Shown one piece after another: positions 32,638-41,945 of a DNA stretch of 64,000 nucleotides. Within the stretch, counting starts at the first letter, position 1. Each line of letters begins with the position of its first letter. Position numbers and translations under genes: made by a program. Origin of the DNA: Desulfuromonadales bacterium (GTDB taxonomy: Bacteria; Desulfobacterota; Desulfuromonadia; Geobacterales; Pseudopelobacteraceae); NCBI GenBank assembly GCA_016650295.1, contig JAENWA010000063.1:1-64000 (forward strand), written 5' to 3'. The notes below the pieces were generated by a model, which saw only the letters and a list, made by a program, of their open reading frames with translations, searched no databases and was not told the DNA's origin.

Positions 32638-34137
32638 TCAGGCCAGCATCTTTCGTAATTGCCCCAGATAACGTTCCTCCACCCGGCAGAATCCCTGCGG
32701 CGGGAGCTCACCGGACGCGGCACAGAAGGCGAGGAAGGCCCCCTTTAGCAGTGCGTTAAGCTGGTCACCCGGCAGGCTGACGTGCGACGAGGCAGCGGTT
32801 GAGCAGCCGCAGCTGTCACACTCGTCTCCCGCCGCCTGCCGCAGGCGTTCCAGTCCGTGGAAATATTCCGATGACAGCCGTCCCATGGCATCGCAGACAC
32901 GACCGACACGCTCGTCCTTGAAGCGGTAGCGCGCCTCGAAGGGGAGGCGCTCGTCCAGCAGCAGGCGCTTCTCACCTTCGAAACGCTGCCAGGCGGGTGA
33001 GCCGTGCAGCACAATCTGGTTGTGGTAGAGCAGGTTGGCGGTCAGCTCATGCCCGGCCAGCAGTCCCAGGCCGTCCAGAAAGGTGTAGTTCTCCTCCAGT
33101 TCTGCCAGGGTCGTATCCGGTTCGAACATGATGAAGCCGATGTTCAGCTGCAGGCCGCACCCCTGGACGACCTGCACCGCCCGGCTGATCTGCTCGCTGG
33201 TGATCCGTTTGCCGATACGCCGCAGCACGCTGTCGCAGCCCGATTCGATCCCCAGAAAGACGGAGGTTGCCCCGTTTTTGGCCAGGGTTGTCAGCAGCGT
33301 CTCTTCAACCGTGTCCACCCTGGTTTCGAAGCCGAAGGGGAGGCCGGCGGCCTGTGCGACCCGGCTGATAGCGATTGTCCGCTGATGTTCCTGTTGGCCG
33401 GGGGCGAGAAAGGTCGGATCGATAAAATAGAGGCTTGCAACCGCTCTGCGGGACAAGCGGGTTTCCAGTTCCTGCTCCAGCGAGGCAAGATCTCTGACCC
33501 GGCGGCGGCTGCAGCCGTAGTAGGGCTTGATGAAGCAGAAACTGCAGTCGCCGTAACAGCCGCGGCTGGCGGCGATGTTCAGGGTGCTGTAGGCCAGGTT
33601 GCTCCCCACGTCATCCGGGACCGGGAGCAGCGACAGATCATCCGGCAGCGGCCGGGGCACGAAGGGGAGATCGCGCAGGGCCAGTCCGGGAAGCGGCTTC
33701 AGCGTGCCCGGGCCGAAGCCGTTCAGCAGCTCGGCCAGGGTATCTTCAAACTCTCCGATCAGGATGAAGTCCAGGCCGAGTGCATACTGCATCAGCCGTG
33801 TGCGGGAGAGGGTCGGGAACAGGCCGAAGGCTCCGATCGTGCAGCTTCCACCACGCTTCAATAATTCCAGCACCGAGCGGACCGTACTCTCATGTCCCCA
33901 GGCATAGACCCAGTGCAGCAGGATCAGATCGGCGCCTTCGGCCAGGATTGCGGCGGAAATGGTCTCGGGGTTATCCGTGCCGGAGGTGAAATCCAGATGG
34001 GCCGTTGTCCAACCAGCCCGCCGGGCAACAGCCAGGGCATAGCCGCTGTTCAGGCTGGCCGAGAGCGGGGCATTGGCCACGTCGTTGTAATGCTCGAAGG
34101 TCAGGGGGCGGGGATTTTCGATGATCAGCAGTTTCAT
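32638..34137 (-). CDS. B12-binding radical SAM protein
   Basis: A 499-residue enzyme. Residues 1-150 form a cobalamin-binding-type Rossmann domain; CYGDCSFC near residue 195 is the radical SAM cluster motif; GIESGCDSVLRRIGKRIT and GFIMFEPDTTLAELEENY follow as usual. A C-terminal ECDSCGCS cluster of Cys is unusual. It lies eight bases after the methyltransferase gene and before the CobC-like gene. Such enzymes methylate unactivated carbons or rearrange rings. BzaD/BzaE, which methylate benzimidazole lower ligands in other anaerobes, are of this type, so a cobamide role is possible but inferred. Confidence 0.8.
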   Translation of the reverse strand: MKLLIIENPRPLTFEHYNDVANAPLSASLNSGYALAVARRAGWTTAHLDFTSGTDNPETISAAILAEGADLILLHWVYAWGHESTVRSVLELLKRGGSCTIGAFGLFPTLSRTRLMQYALGLDFILIGEFEDTLAELLNGFGPGTLKPLPGLALRDLPFVPRPLPDDLSLLPVPDDVGSNLAYSTLNIAASRGCYGDCSFCFIKPYYGCSRRRVRDLASLEQELETRLSRRAVASLYFIDPTFLAPGQQEHQRTIAISRVAQAAGLPFGFETRVDTVEETLLTTLAKNGATSVFLGIESGCDSVLRRIGKRITSEQISRAVQVVQGCGLQLNIGFIMFEPDTTLAELEENYTFLDGLGLLAGHELTANLLYHNQIVLHGSPAWQRFEGEKRLLLDERLPFEARYRFKDERVGRVCDAMGRLSSEYFHGLERLRQAAGDECDSCGCSTAASSHVSLPGDQLNALLKGAFLAFCAASGELPPQGFCRVEERYLGQLRKMLA

Positions 34138-34145
34138 GGCCGGCC

Positions 34146-35669
34146 TTAGTCGATCAGTAGCAGGCCGATGTACTGCACAAAGTCGTCGCTGCTGCGTAAC
34201 GGCGCGACCTTGATGCCGGCGGCTTCGGCCAGGGCGAAGACGTCACAGCCGCAGGACTCCAGCGAGGGGCGACGCTTTTCAGGGAAGGCGCAGCGCTCCT
34301 CCGGGCAGGCGTCGCACCAGCAGCAGGGGCCGCCGCTGAAGACCAGTGCCTTGCCGAAACCGCTCAGAAAGGCCTCCTTTTCCAGCTCCAGCAGACGCTC
34401 CTGAAACCCCCTGAGCGGCGGCTGTCCGGCCACCAGCAGGGCCCGTGAATAGCACCCCAGCAGCTCTTCAAAGCCGGCTTGATCCATGGAATGGGGCGGG
34501 CAGCTCCAGCGTCTGCCGAACTGGGAACAGCCGTAGCTGCACTTGGCCCGCACCCAGGCTTCGGAGCGGATACCGGCCGGGTCGAGTTCGACGGCAGCGA
34601 AGAATCCGTGGGAAAGGGCATGGCTTTTCAGGCTGAAGAGGGATGAGGCTGCCCGATAGGGGGTGGTGCGGGCGGCAACCATGGCCAGGGAGCGGGAGGG
34701 GAGTTCGAGCACGCTCTGATGTGCGAATCCGCTCTCTTGCAGCAGCTTGGCGGTTTCTGCCAGGCTGTAGCAGCGGCCGTTCCAGGTGTTGACCAGCATG
34801 TGCAGGTCGTAGAGCGCTCCGAATCCGTTGGCGTCACGGAAAAAGTCGTGGACGATCAGCAGCCCTTCCTCTGACGGAAGCTCCTGCAACTGTTCAAGTA
34901 AGGCCCGGTTTTCTGCCGGGGAGTAGCAGTGGATCAAGTTGGAGAGCAGCACGATGGATGCCGCGCCGCGCTGCTGTTCCACCAGGCGGGCCAGCGCTTC
35001 CGGTTCCAGGATATTGATGGGATGCCAGAGCAGGTTGTTGGTGGCGGGGAGTGACTCCGCCGCCGCGCAGACGTCCGGCAGATCGCAGGCCATGGCCTGC
35101 CAGCCGGGGTGCTGTTCCAGAAACTCCCGCAGATAGCTGCCGTCTCCGGCGCCGATATCGATGATCAGGCCACTCTCCGGAAGTCCGGGCAGCGCCTGCC
35201 ACAACTCCCGCGCCCGCACCTGAGCTGCTTCGCCCATGGCGTGCTGGAAGAGCGTTAATCGGCGTTGGTACTCATCCTGGGGCCGCTCGCGGATCAGCGC
35301 CCCTTGTCCTTCGGTCAGGACTGTCCCCAGTTGTCCCCAGTTCTCCATCAGCAACTCTTCGAACGCCAGTACATGGCGCTGGTTGAGGGGGCTGGCGCTG
35401 TCCAGCCAAGTGGCGGCGAAGCGGGAGAGAAACAGCTGGCCGTCGTACTGCTCCAGCAGCCCCACATTCAGCAGCAGTTCGATGAAACGCCGCCCCTCCT
35501 CCGTCCGCAGGCCGCAGCTCTCTGCCAGCCCGTCCGGCGTACAGTTCCCTTCCGCCACCCGGTCGATGATACCCGAGCGCAGCGCCTCACGGAGAACAAA
35601 GAACATGCGGTAGCCGCTTGTCAGGTCGCAGAAGGTGGAGTAGGAGTTGTCGGAGGGGAGGATTTTCAT
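34146..35669 (-). CDS. O-methyltransferase fused to a DUF2284 metal-binding domain
   Basis: A 507-residue two-domain protein. Residues 1-330 are a class-I SAM O-methyltransferase with an N-terminal winged-helix dimer part (MFFVLREALRSGIIDRVAEG) and a SAM motif LIIDIGAGDGSYLREFLEQ. Residues 350-507 are DUF2284, with CSYGCSQFGRRWSCPP, then CCWCDACPEERCAFP and ESCGCDVF, a Cys-rich probable Fe-S or metal site. The fusion is uncommon. The methyltransferase half is of the BzaC kind (O-methyltransferase), and the downstream radical SAM and CobC-like genes make lower-ligand methylation a testable idea. A terminator was not seen upstream. Confidence 0.8.
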   Translation of the reverse strand: MKILPSDNSYSTFCDLTSGYRMFFVLREALRSGIIDRVAEGNCTPDGLAESCGLRTEEGRRFIELLLNVGLLEQYDGQLFLSRFAATWLDSASPLNQRHVLAFEELLMENWGQLGTVLTEGQGALIRERPQDEYQRRLTLFQHAMGEAAQVRARELWQALPGLPESGLIIDIGAGDGSYLREFLEQHPGWQAMACDLPDVCAAAESLPATNNLLWHPINILEPEALARLVEQQRGAASIVLLSNLIHCYSPAENRALLEQLQELPSEEGLLIVHDFFRDANGFGALYDLHMLVNTWNGRCYSLAETAKLLQESGFAHQSVLELPSRSLAMVAARTTPYRAASSLFSLKSHALSHGFFAAVELDPAGIRSEAWVRAKCSYGCSQFGRRWSCPPHSMDQAGFEELLGCYSRALLVAGQPPLRGFQERLLELEKEAFLSGFGKALVFSGGPCCWCDACPEERCAFPEKRRPSLESCGCDVFALAEAAGIKVAPLRSSDDFVQYIGLLLID

Positions 35670-35735
35670 GGTGAGTCCCTTATTGTGATGTTAACCGGAA
35701 TTGCGGTATGTTGGTGAATCGAGCCGTATGTCACA

Positions 35736-36866
35736 TCAGTTGATAAACTCCAAATAATTCTCACGGTTAACTACCTGCCAGGTCGCATCCGGATAGGCTC
35801 CGCTCCACTCCTTTGGCGGTCGGGGTCTGGCTTTGCCCCATTTCATTTCATAGCCATGCAGTGTGCTGCCTCGCTCTTCAATCAGATCCAGCTCTTTTTG
35901 GGTATAGGTGCGCCAAAAAAAGTTATTGGCCGGCTCTCTTAGATATTCCTGGCGTTTCATCCGCTCAATGATCAGGTAATTTTCCCAGAGTTCTCCTGCG
36001 TCGTTACGCAGATCAAGCGGATTGAAGTTATTGATCAAGGCGTTGCGCACGCCGTTATCGACAAAGTAAAAGCGGCTGTTCTTGGTGACCTCGTTTCTCA
36101 GGTTACGGCTGAATCCACCCAGTTTCTGAATAACAAAGGCCTTTTCCAACAGATCAAGATAGTGATCTACCGTGTTCTTGCTCATCCCCAAGGCTGTACC
36201 CAGCTCGGTATAGGAGACCTCCTTGCCGATCTGAAAGGCCAATAGCTGGAGCAGTTTGCCGATCTTGGCTGAATGCCTGATCCCCTCCAGTTCCAGGATG
36301 TCTTTATAGAGATACGACGAAACAATCTCTTTCAGGTACTGCTCCCGTTCCCGATTATCCTGCAGCAGCACTACTTCGGGGTAGGAACCGAACAAAAGGC
36401 GCATCTCCAGACGCGCCTCGGTTTCGTGGCGTTGTTCCGCGGCGCCGATCTCCATCTGGGCAAGAGGGTACTGAATCAGGGTGGTTTTTCGACCGGTGAG
36501 CGGCTCGCCGATGCTGCGGGCAAGATCAAAAGAGGATGAACCGGTTGCAATTATGCGGATATCCGGGATGTGATCAACGATCAGCTTTAGGTTCAAGCCG
36601 ATGTTATGGATTTTCTGGGCCTCGTCAATCACCAATAGACGGTTGTTACCGACAAAGGCCTTCAGCTTGTCGATCGACTGGCTGGAAAGATAGCTTTGAA
36701 TGGTAATGTCTTCACCACTAACCAAAAGATACGGCTCGGCTTCTCCCTTTAAAAACTCATGGATAAGGGTCGTTTTTCCGGTACGCCTGGCGCCATATAT
36801 TACGACTACTTTTCCCGGTTTCAGCGCAGATTGAAGGTTATCGAGCTGCCTCTGCTTGATGTACAT
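35736..36866 (-). CDS. AAA ATPase with DUF4143 domain
   Basis: A 376-residue cytoplasmic protein. The Walker A motif is VVIYGARRTGKTTLIHEF (residues 21-38), Walker B is NRLLVIDEAQKIHN near 80. The C-terminal half (SYTELGTALGMSKNTVDHYLDLLEKAFVIQKLGGFSRN and KELDLIEERGSTLHGYEMKWGKA) is DUF4143, an HTH plus a PD-(D/E)XK-like fold. Family members are common accessory genes of unknown role, sometimes toxin-antitoxin or defence linked. It lies just 3' of the putative defence operon on the same strand but 220 bp away. Confidence 0.85.
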   Translation of the reverse strand: MYIKQRQLDNLQSALKPGKVVVIYGARRTGKTTLIHEFLKGEAEPYLLVSGEDITIQSYLSSQSIDKLKAFVGNNRLLVIDEAQKIHNIGLNLKLIVDHIPDIRIIATGSSSFDLARSIGEPLTGRKTTLIQYPLAQMEIGAAEQRHETEARLEMRLLFGSYPEVVLLQDNREREQYLKEIVSSYLYKDILELEGIRHSAKIGKLLQLLAFQIGKEVSYTELGTALGMSKNTVDHYLDLLEKAFVIQKLGGFSRNLRNEVTKNSRFYFVDNGVRNALINNFNPLDLRNDAGELWENYLIIERMKRQEYLREPANNFFWRTYTQKELDLIEERGSTLHGYEMKWGKARPRPPKEWSGAYPDATWQVVNRENYLEFIN

Positions 36867-36970
36867 TTTATATAACTCCGTCAGTCAATTGACCGAATTA
36901 TATATTATTTGGTCATAAGTGCAATGCTGTTGTTAATAAAAACGTAACTATTCTGCGATTAACGGGGCTT

Positions 36971-37014
36971 GGGTTCACCGGTGCCGCGTCTTTTGCGGCA
37001 ACCGAGTGAAACCC
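36971..37014. repeat. long imperfect inverted repeat
   Basis: GGGTTCACCGGTGCCGCG and CGGCAACCGAGTGAAACCC pair with a few bulges around a short loop. It lies downstream of the ATPase gene of the putative defence operon. There is no T-run on either side, so it is more likely a dispersed palindrome than a terminator. The rest of 36867-37089 is AT-rich and empty. Confidence 0.6.
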
Positions 37015-37089
37015 ATGGTTGGCATTTCCAATTTTCCACTTTCAACTGACCACGTCGAAATCGTCCTGTGAAACTGTTTGACAAGACAT

Positions 37090-39432
37090 CTAAGTGCACC
37101 CCAGTTCAGGGATCAGTGCATCATGTATTTTATATCGGTTGCTCCCCAATTTTCGTGCAAGCGCCTTATTTTTCTTATTGTTCTCTAAACTGTAATCAAA
37201 TAAGAACTCGTCTTGTTTGGTCTCTCTTCCTAGAATCGAAAGAGCAACAAGGTGATCAATAAAATGTTCAATGTCAGATTCATTTTCAAATATTATTTGA
37301 GCAGACCTAGCTCGGCTGATGATTTCATCCTTGCCTATGACTACGTGTTCACCCACCAATTCATATAGGAAGTCCTCCATTTGTTTAATGGATACGCCAT
37401 TTTCAACAATTAATGATGAAAATACCCATTCCGAGTATTGCTTGTGTGCTTCAGCTACGTCTGACTCTAAAAAGCTTGCGTGGCCTCTTAATACAGCAAT
37501 TTCTTTCATTTTTATAAAATAGAATATTATGTCTCTTGGCCTCGGGATAATTCGCTTATATATATAATCTTTTATATCCTCTCCATAAACAACTTTTGGA
37601 AGATATGTGTCCCATAATTCACTAGGTATTATGTCATTGTTAAGCTTGCTAAATCTCTCTTCAATAATCCTAAATAGAGTTTCCTTGTCATCGACAATAA
37701 GCTTAGAATATTCGATTTTATCTGGTTCTCTAGCATAAAGCATAACATGTCTAAAAATGTCACTGCGTAGGAAGATTGTTAAATGACATCTAATTCCAGG
37801 ACCAGTGTTGTTTGAGGAGAAATCTCTGATTATCCTACCAGTAACCCCAAGAAGACTCAGTAACCATCTGCACTGAAATTCAATACTATTATTGTCTTTC
37901 CAAGATTTATCCAAGTTATCTATCAATATGTAAATATTCTTCCCCTTAGGAAATATTTTAAAAATTTGTTTCTTGATTTCACCAAGTACATTCTGATGTA
38001 ACAATTCCGAAACTCTTATTTTAAAATCTGACTCTTTAGTTGCAGATGTTGCAGAGGTTGAAATAATTTCTGTTAGTTTCTCAACTATTCTTGAGTGTAA
38101 ATCAGCTAAAAAAATCTCATCATTATTTTCGATAAATTGAATATATTCTTGTTCCGGATTAGTTATTGAATAACTAGGTAGTCTCTGAAAACCTTCATAG
38201 ATAGATCTTGCAATTTCAGTATAAATTAATAATTTCCACACACTTTCTATTAGATAGGTCTTCTCAAATTCTTTAGGCACATTTTTCATGACATCAATAA
38301 GCCCTTCCAACTCATAGCTTATGGGCTTTATAGTGCAAACAAAGTTGGCTTTATTACTTTCAAGTTCACCCTTTAGATAATACATCGTTGCAGTTTTACC
38401 ACATCCTTTACGACCAACAACAATATTGTATTCACTTTTTATTAGTGAGGATGAGGACATTGTCTCGACATAATATCGTGTAATATTTTCACCTTCATGT
38501 TCTGCCAGAAACTCTCCAAAATCCAGCCGTTGAATCAACTTTTTATTATGTTGTAAGTTACTGTATTGATTTTTTTTCAGCTTTAACTGAAAATATTCAT
38601 TCTTAAAATCTTGAAGAAACGGATTAATCTTTGCTATGCAATCCTTGGAATTTGAATACTTCGCAAGTAGTTCACGATAGTCCAAAGGGCTGTAGTATGG
38701 TTCTTCACAGACCATCAATACTTTCAAGCCCATTCCGACTGCAATTCCTGAAATAGTAGCACACTTTGAGTTTTGAATTTCATAACCGGTTCTTGCAATT
38801 GTAGAAAGCTCCGCTATCACTGCCGGTAATTTTATCAAGCGTGTTAAATACCAAACAAGGTTATTTACTTTATTTTCAATTGCGTCATCTAAACAAAAGG
38901 ATAGTTTTAAATTTGTTATCGCATTTTGAATCGCTAAGTTGTAGTTGGTGTCTACCTGATTCTTTAAAAAAAGGAGAGGCTGATCAAAGTCAGTAATATT
39001 TGCTCGTTCAAGAAGTGAATCTAATGCTCCTCCTTTGTCGTAAGGCTGATTTTTGTAGAATGCTGTCACTATTTGTTGTGAATTTGTATAATTGTCATAG
39101 CCGATAGACGAAAAGAAACCTAATTCTCTATTCCGCCTCACAGAGTCTGTGTGTGATGTGTCTAGCAGCAACCAAATCGGTTTATTTTTACCAATTGCAT
39201 AACCGAGTTCAAACAGTACGTTGTCATTTATGCCTGTCAGATCTGCACAGAAGAAATCAGAATCATCTATTTGTTTCAATATTTCGTTAATTATCATCAC
39301 GCCGTTAACATTGAGCAATTGCCAAGACATTAAATTGACTAGCCCAGACTTATTGATTTCCGTTATGGCGGACTCAATTGCATCCGAGCATGACGATGGT
39401 TGTGAGCTATATGCAAAGAATCCCTTTTTCAT
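37090..39432 (-). CDS. Sll1717-type P-loop ATPase with a TIR/deoxyribosyltransferase-like N-terminus
   Basis: A 780-residue cytoplasmic protein. Residues 1-160 resemble nucleoside 2-deoxyribosyltransferase or TIR-like nucleotide-acting domains (DDSDFFCADLTGINDNVLFE, then LGYAIGKNKPIWLLLD); the Glu in FELGYA is the expected catalytic residue. Walker A is VVGRKGCGKTATMYYL near residue 340, and IYILIDNLDKSWKD near 500 is Walker B-like; both match the Sll1717 P-loop family. The region from about 560 has the RPRDIIFYFIKMKE helical pattern. The start at 39432 has AGGAGGG upstream. The gene is AT-rich and last in a four-gene operon with a trypsin-like protease, an arrangement of sensor NTPase plus effector used in phage defence. 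Confidence 0.75.
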   Translation of the reverse strand: MKKGFFAYSSQPSSCSDAIESAITEINKSGLVNLMSWQLLNVNGVMIINEILKQIDDSDFFCADLTGINDNVLFELGYAIGKNKPIWLLLDTSHTDSVRRNRELGFFSSIGYDNYTNSQQIVTAFYKNQPYDKGGALDSLLERANITDFDQPLLFLKNQVDTNYNLAIQNAITNLKLSFCLDDAIENKVNNLVWYLTRLIKLPAVIAELSTIARTGYEIQNSKCATISGIAVGMGLKVLMVCEEPYYSPLDYRELLAKYSNSKDCIAKINPFLQDFKNEYFQLKLKKNQYSNLQHNKKLIQRLDFGEFLAEHEGENITRYYVETMSSSSLIKSEYNIVVGRKGCGKTATMYYLKGELESNKANFVCTIKPISYELEGLIDVMKNVPKEFEKTYLIESVWKLLIYTEIARSIYEGFQRLPSYSITNPEQEYIQFIENNDEIFLADLHSRIVEKLTEIISTSATSATKESDFKIRVSELLHQNVLGEIKKQIFKIFPKGKNIYILIDNLDKSWKDNNSIEFQCRWLLSLLGVTGRIIRDFSSNNTGPGIRCHLTIFLRSDIFRHVMLYAREPDKIEYSKLIVDDKETLFRIIEERFSKLNNDIIPSELWDTYLPKVVYGEDIKDYIYKRIIPRPRDIIFYFIKMKEIAVLRGHASFLESDVAEAHKQYSEWVFSSLIVENGVSIKQMEDFLYELVGEHVVIGKDEIISRARSAQIIFENESDIEHFIDHLVALSILGRETKQDEFLFDYSLENNKKNKALARKLGSNRYKIHDALIPELGCT

Positions 39433-39537
39433 AAACCCTCCTATTTTCACATGTCTTCAGTGATATTTATCTTGCAATCCTGGCCAACGGGGTCGGCCTT
39501 GAGCTGCCGGTTTTTCAGGGCAGGTCCAAGAACGTGG

Positions 39538-40239
39538 TTATACATTCGCTTCTATAGCTTTTTGGGATTCCTCGATTTCGCGCTTTTTTCTATTGGCATC
39601 ATCGAAGGAGCGTACTTGTTGTATTACATCATGAGAGTGAGAAACATCTTGAGCAATAGACAATCCAGGCAAGGAGTCACCATGAGCACGGTTTGCCCTG
39701 TATGCGGTCATTACTCCGACAATTTGAACCCCATCAGTGGCAGTGTTATAGATAACAGGCCCCCCACTGACTCCATTGATTGCTACACCGTCAATCAAAT
39801 AGGACTTCAAATCGTCTCGTCTAGCACTGACGTTCCCTGCGAAGAAGCACAAGGTATACGGCTCGATAGCAGGGAACCCAAGCCATCCAACTTCAGCACC
39901 AATATTAATTCTGGTGTCTATGGGGCGGAGTGGTATCAAACTATCTGGCAGCTCAAGCTCGCTGCTTTTAATAAAAATCATCGCTGAATCGGTTTTGTAT
40001 TCTGTGAAAATTACTCTTTGGTCCACAGGTAAGAAAGCTGTTTTTGAAAAGTTATGGTTATGAATTTTTATCGGCTGTTGCCATTCATCAGCATTAGAAA
40101 CTACATGTAGAGCAGTAGCGATTCCACACCATGAATAATCATCATTGTAGGCACAAAGAAAACCAGTCCCGCTACAAGATGGAGTTTCGATTTTTACGAT
40201 GTAAGGAGTGACTTTTTGAACAACTTGATCCCAATTCAT
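39538..40239 (-). CDS. trypsin-like serine protease
   Basis: A 233-residue protein without a signal peptide, so likely cytoplasmic. The catalytic triad is readable: His45 (IATALHVVS), Asp84 (EYKTDSAMIFI) and Ser158 (AINGVSGGPVIY, the GxSGGP motif). CSGTGFLCA near residue 22 is the start of the first barrel. A charged tail follows (DDANRKKREIEESQKAIEA). It lies between an unknown gene and the P-loop ATPase in an AT-rich operon. Cytoplasmic trypsin-like proteases next to sensor NTPases are known from bacterial defence loci. Confidence 0.87.
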   Translation of the reverse strand: MNWDQVVQKVTPYIVKIETPSCSGTGFLCAYNDDYSWCGIATALHVVSNADEWQQPIKIHNHNFSKTAFLPVDQRVIFTEYKTDSAMIFIKSSELELPDSLIPLRPIDTRINIGAEVGWLGFPAIEPYTLCFFAGNVSARRDDLKSYLIDGVAINGVSGGPVIYNTATDGVQIVGVMTAYRANRAHGDSLPGLSIAQDVSHSHDVIQQVRSFDDANRKKREIEESQKAIEANV

Positions 40240-40259
40240 TTTAATTCTCCTATTGATGA

Positions 40260-40757
40260 CTATATGGTGCGGCCCACTGTACCTTTTGGATACAACGCCA
40301 ATTTGTAAAGATGTTGAGCAAGTCCACGTATGCCCAACTTATTTAATGTAATGGCAATTTGGGCTGTGCTCACTGAAATTAGCTTTATTAAGGGTCTTCC
40401 CTTATTGTAATCAACACTTTTTGACAGCTGGTATTGAATTACAGATAGACTGTGCAAACGCTCAGATTGCTCTTTCATATCTGGAATAAGCTCTGACAAA
40501 GTTTCAAACCAAGTTTCCCATAATTTACTCCAATGCTCTGATTCTTCTTTTGCTGTGAGGTGGGGGGACTCGGAAGGGGAAAACATCCATTCTGATTCCC
40601 ATATGCCAACTTGGTTTGATGCAAACTTAACAAGCTCGTTCAACTCTGTAACAGATATATTGTCTGGCCTTCCGTCAAGCAAGCAACTGACATCCTTAAT
40701 GGGAACTCCGACACTACTTGTTTTTTGGGATTGCAAATATTGCAAAAGATCGCTCAT
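40260..40757 (-). CDS. unknown protein of the putative defence operon
   Basis: A 165-residue soluble, mostly helical protein that I do not recognise. It has a Trp-rich middle (SNQVGIWESEWMF, then ESEHWSKLWETWFETLSELI) and a C-terminal part (LNKLGIRGLAQHLYKLALYP) that could be a single helical hairpin. It starts 87 bases after the TPR-like gene ends and stops 20 bases before the protease starts. It may be an adaptor or regulator of the protease or ATPase. Confidence 0.65.
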   Translation of the reverse strand: MSDLLQYLQSQKTSSVGVPIKDVSCLLDGRPDNISVTELNELVKFASNQVGIWESEWMFSPSESPHLTAKEESEHWSKLWETWFETLSELIPDMKEQSERLHSLSVIQYQLSKSVDYNKGRPLIKLISVSTAQIAITLNKLGIRGLAQHLYKLALYPKGTVGRTI

Positions 40758-40844
40758 TTATTCGCCTCCTTTTCTTGGGGGTATAACGGTGTGGGAGATC
40801 ACCTGACGGCTTTTGGGTCAGGTGCATCTTCCTTGTTGTACGGT

Positions 40845-41357
40845 TCAGTCGAACTCCATCTCATCTTTAATTTGGCCCAGTTCCGTAAGCAGGTCCTCAA
40901 ATGGGTTGTTTTCTATGTCATTCAGAAAGAACTCCGTTAGAGCTTGACGTGTCAGCTCTTTTACCCGATCCCGGCTTTCGGATTTACAGCTAAGGGTGTA
41001 ACTGTCGATGCCGTTTTTCAGTTCTGTTGCGTAGGATTTTACTGCATCTACGTAGGTCTCGATTGACTGCTCCTTTTTCTTCTTTTGCAGATATATCTCA
41101 GCCTCGTCAAAGCGCCCAATCAGTCCGAATTTATCGATTCGTTTTGCCATTTTTATACATCTTAGGGCGTCGTTATTACGGCCAAGAGCCATCAATGCTC
41201 TAGCCTTAAAAATCAAAGCTTCTCTGTAATAAGGATATTTGTCGAGAAAGGCATCGATATGCGGCAAGGTTTCAACAAAGCTCCCGGAATCTATGAACTT
41301 TCCGTACAGAACTTTCATTTCGCTTGAAATATTCGGAATGTCAGTAATCCGCTTCAT
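40845..41357 (-). CDS. TPR-like helical protein, first gene of the putative defence operon
   Basis: A 170-residue soluble protein. Residues 25-110 show tetratricopeptide-like helices (HIDAFLDKYPYYREALIFKA, then RALMALGRNNDALRCIKMAK), suited to binding other proteins. The acidic C-terminus (LLTELGQIKDEMEFD) is probably flexible. As first gene on the minus-strand transcript it may be the sensor or scaffold for the downstream protease and ATPase. Confidence 0.65.
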   Translation of the reverse strand: MKRITDIPNISSEMKVLYGKFIDSGSFVETLPHIDAFLDKYPYYREALIFKARALMALGRNNDALRCIKMAKRIDKFGLIGRFDEAEIYLQKKKKEQSIETYVDAVKSYATELKNGIDSYTLSCKSESRDRVKELTRQALTEFFLNDIENNPFEDLLTELGQIKDEMEFD

Positions 41358-41889
41358 TTATTAGCCTTTTTAATCGTACAACTCGTTGTTGAGCAGCCCC
41401 GCGCGCGTGAACCGGTGATCTTCCCAATTTGGATATTTAGGCTGTGAACATGAAAATAACAAAATGGTTCCGCACTATACGACAGTACTTGTGCCATGTC
41501 AAAGCTGAATCAGCGTGCTTAACTTATCAGTAACTCGACAAAAAGCCGTTGCATTCCCCGCCAGGTAGTTTATTACCCGGTTGACTTCAACAGCGGCAAT
41601 CCGGCTGTGATCCCCGGTGCCATTCTGTTGCTCTCCCCCCTTTCAACCTCTCCAATGCCCCCAAAACCTCAATTTCCGAACGTTCGGAAATTGAGGTAAC
41701 TGACTGAAATACAATAACTCACATCGAAAAACCGGCCAAATATTATTTCGGTGGTTTTGCGGGCACAACAGTCCAACTATCTGTTTTAAATAGATTAATA
41801 TGGTTTGTGGGGGCGTAACGTTGGGTGCATACGGGGGTGATTCGGCAACAACTGACGGGAAAACTGCAGATGTGAACGTAGTGTCACGT
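41358..41889. other. intergenic stretch upstream of the putative defence operon
   Basis: About 530 bases without a supported gene. A short palindrome at the middle (tttccgaacgttcggaaa, 41675-41692) is perfect and could be a regulator site. The track ORF 41643-41960 on the minus strand has no recognisable content and runs through repeats. The promoter of the defence-like operon should lie close to 41360-41450. Confidence 0.45.
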
Positions 41890-41937
41890 GACGCCGGAGC
41901 GTCTGTGGCTGCGTTCCCACGCCGGAGCGTGGGAACG
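41890..41937. repeat. tandem pair of palindromes with CGGA loops
   Basis: GACGC-CGGA-GCGTC (41890-41903) and CGTTCCCACGC-CGGA-GCGTGGGAACG (41912-41937) are perfect hairpins with the same loop. The longer one is a dispersed palindrome known to me from many proteobacterial genomes. Confidence 0.85.
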
Positions 41938-41945
41938 ATAGGAAA

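Noticed and set aside
36971-37014. Terminator for the defence-like operon
   Set aside because: The hairpin is long but imperfect and no T-run follows on either strand.
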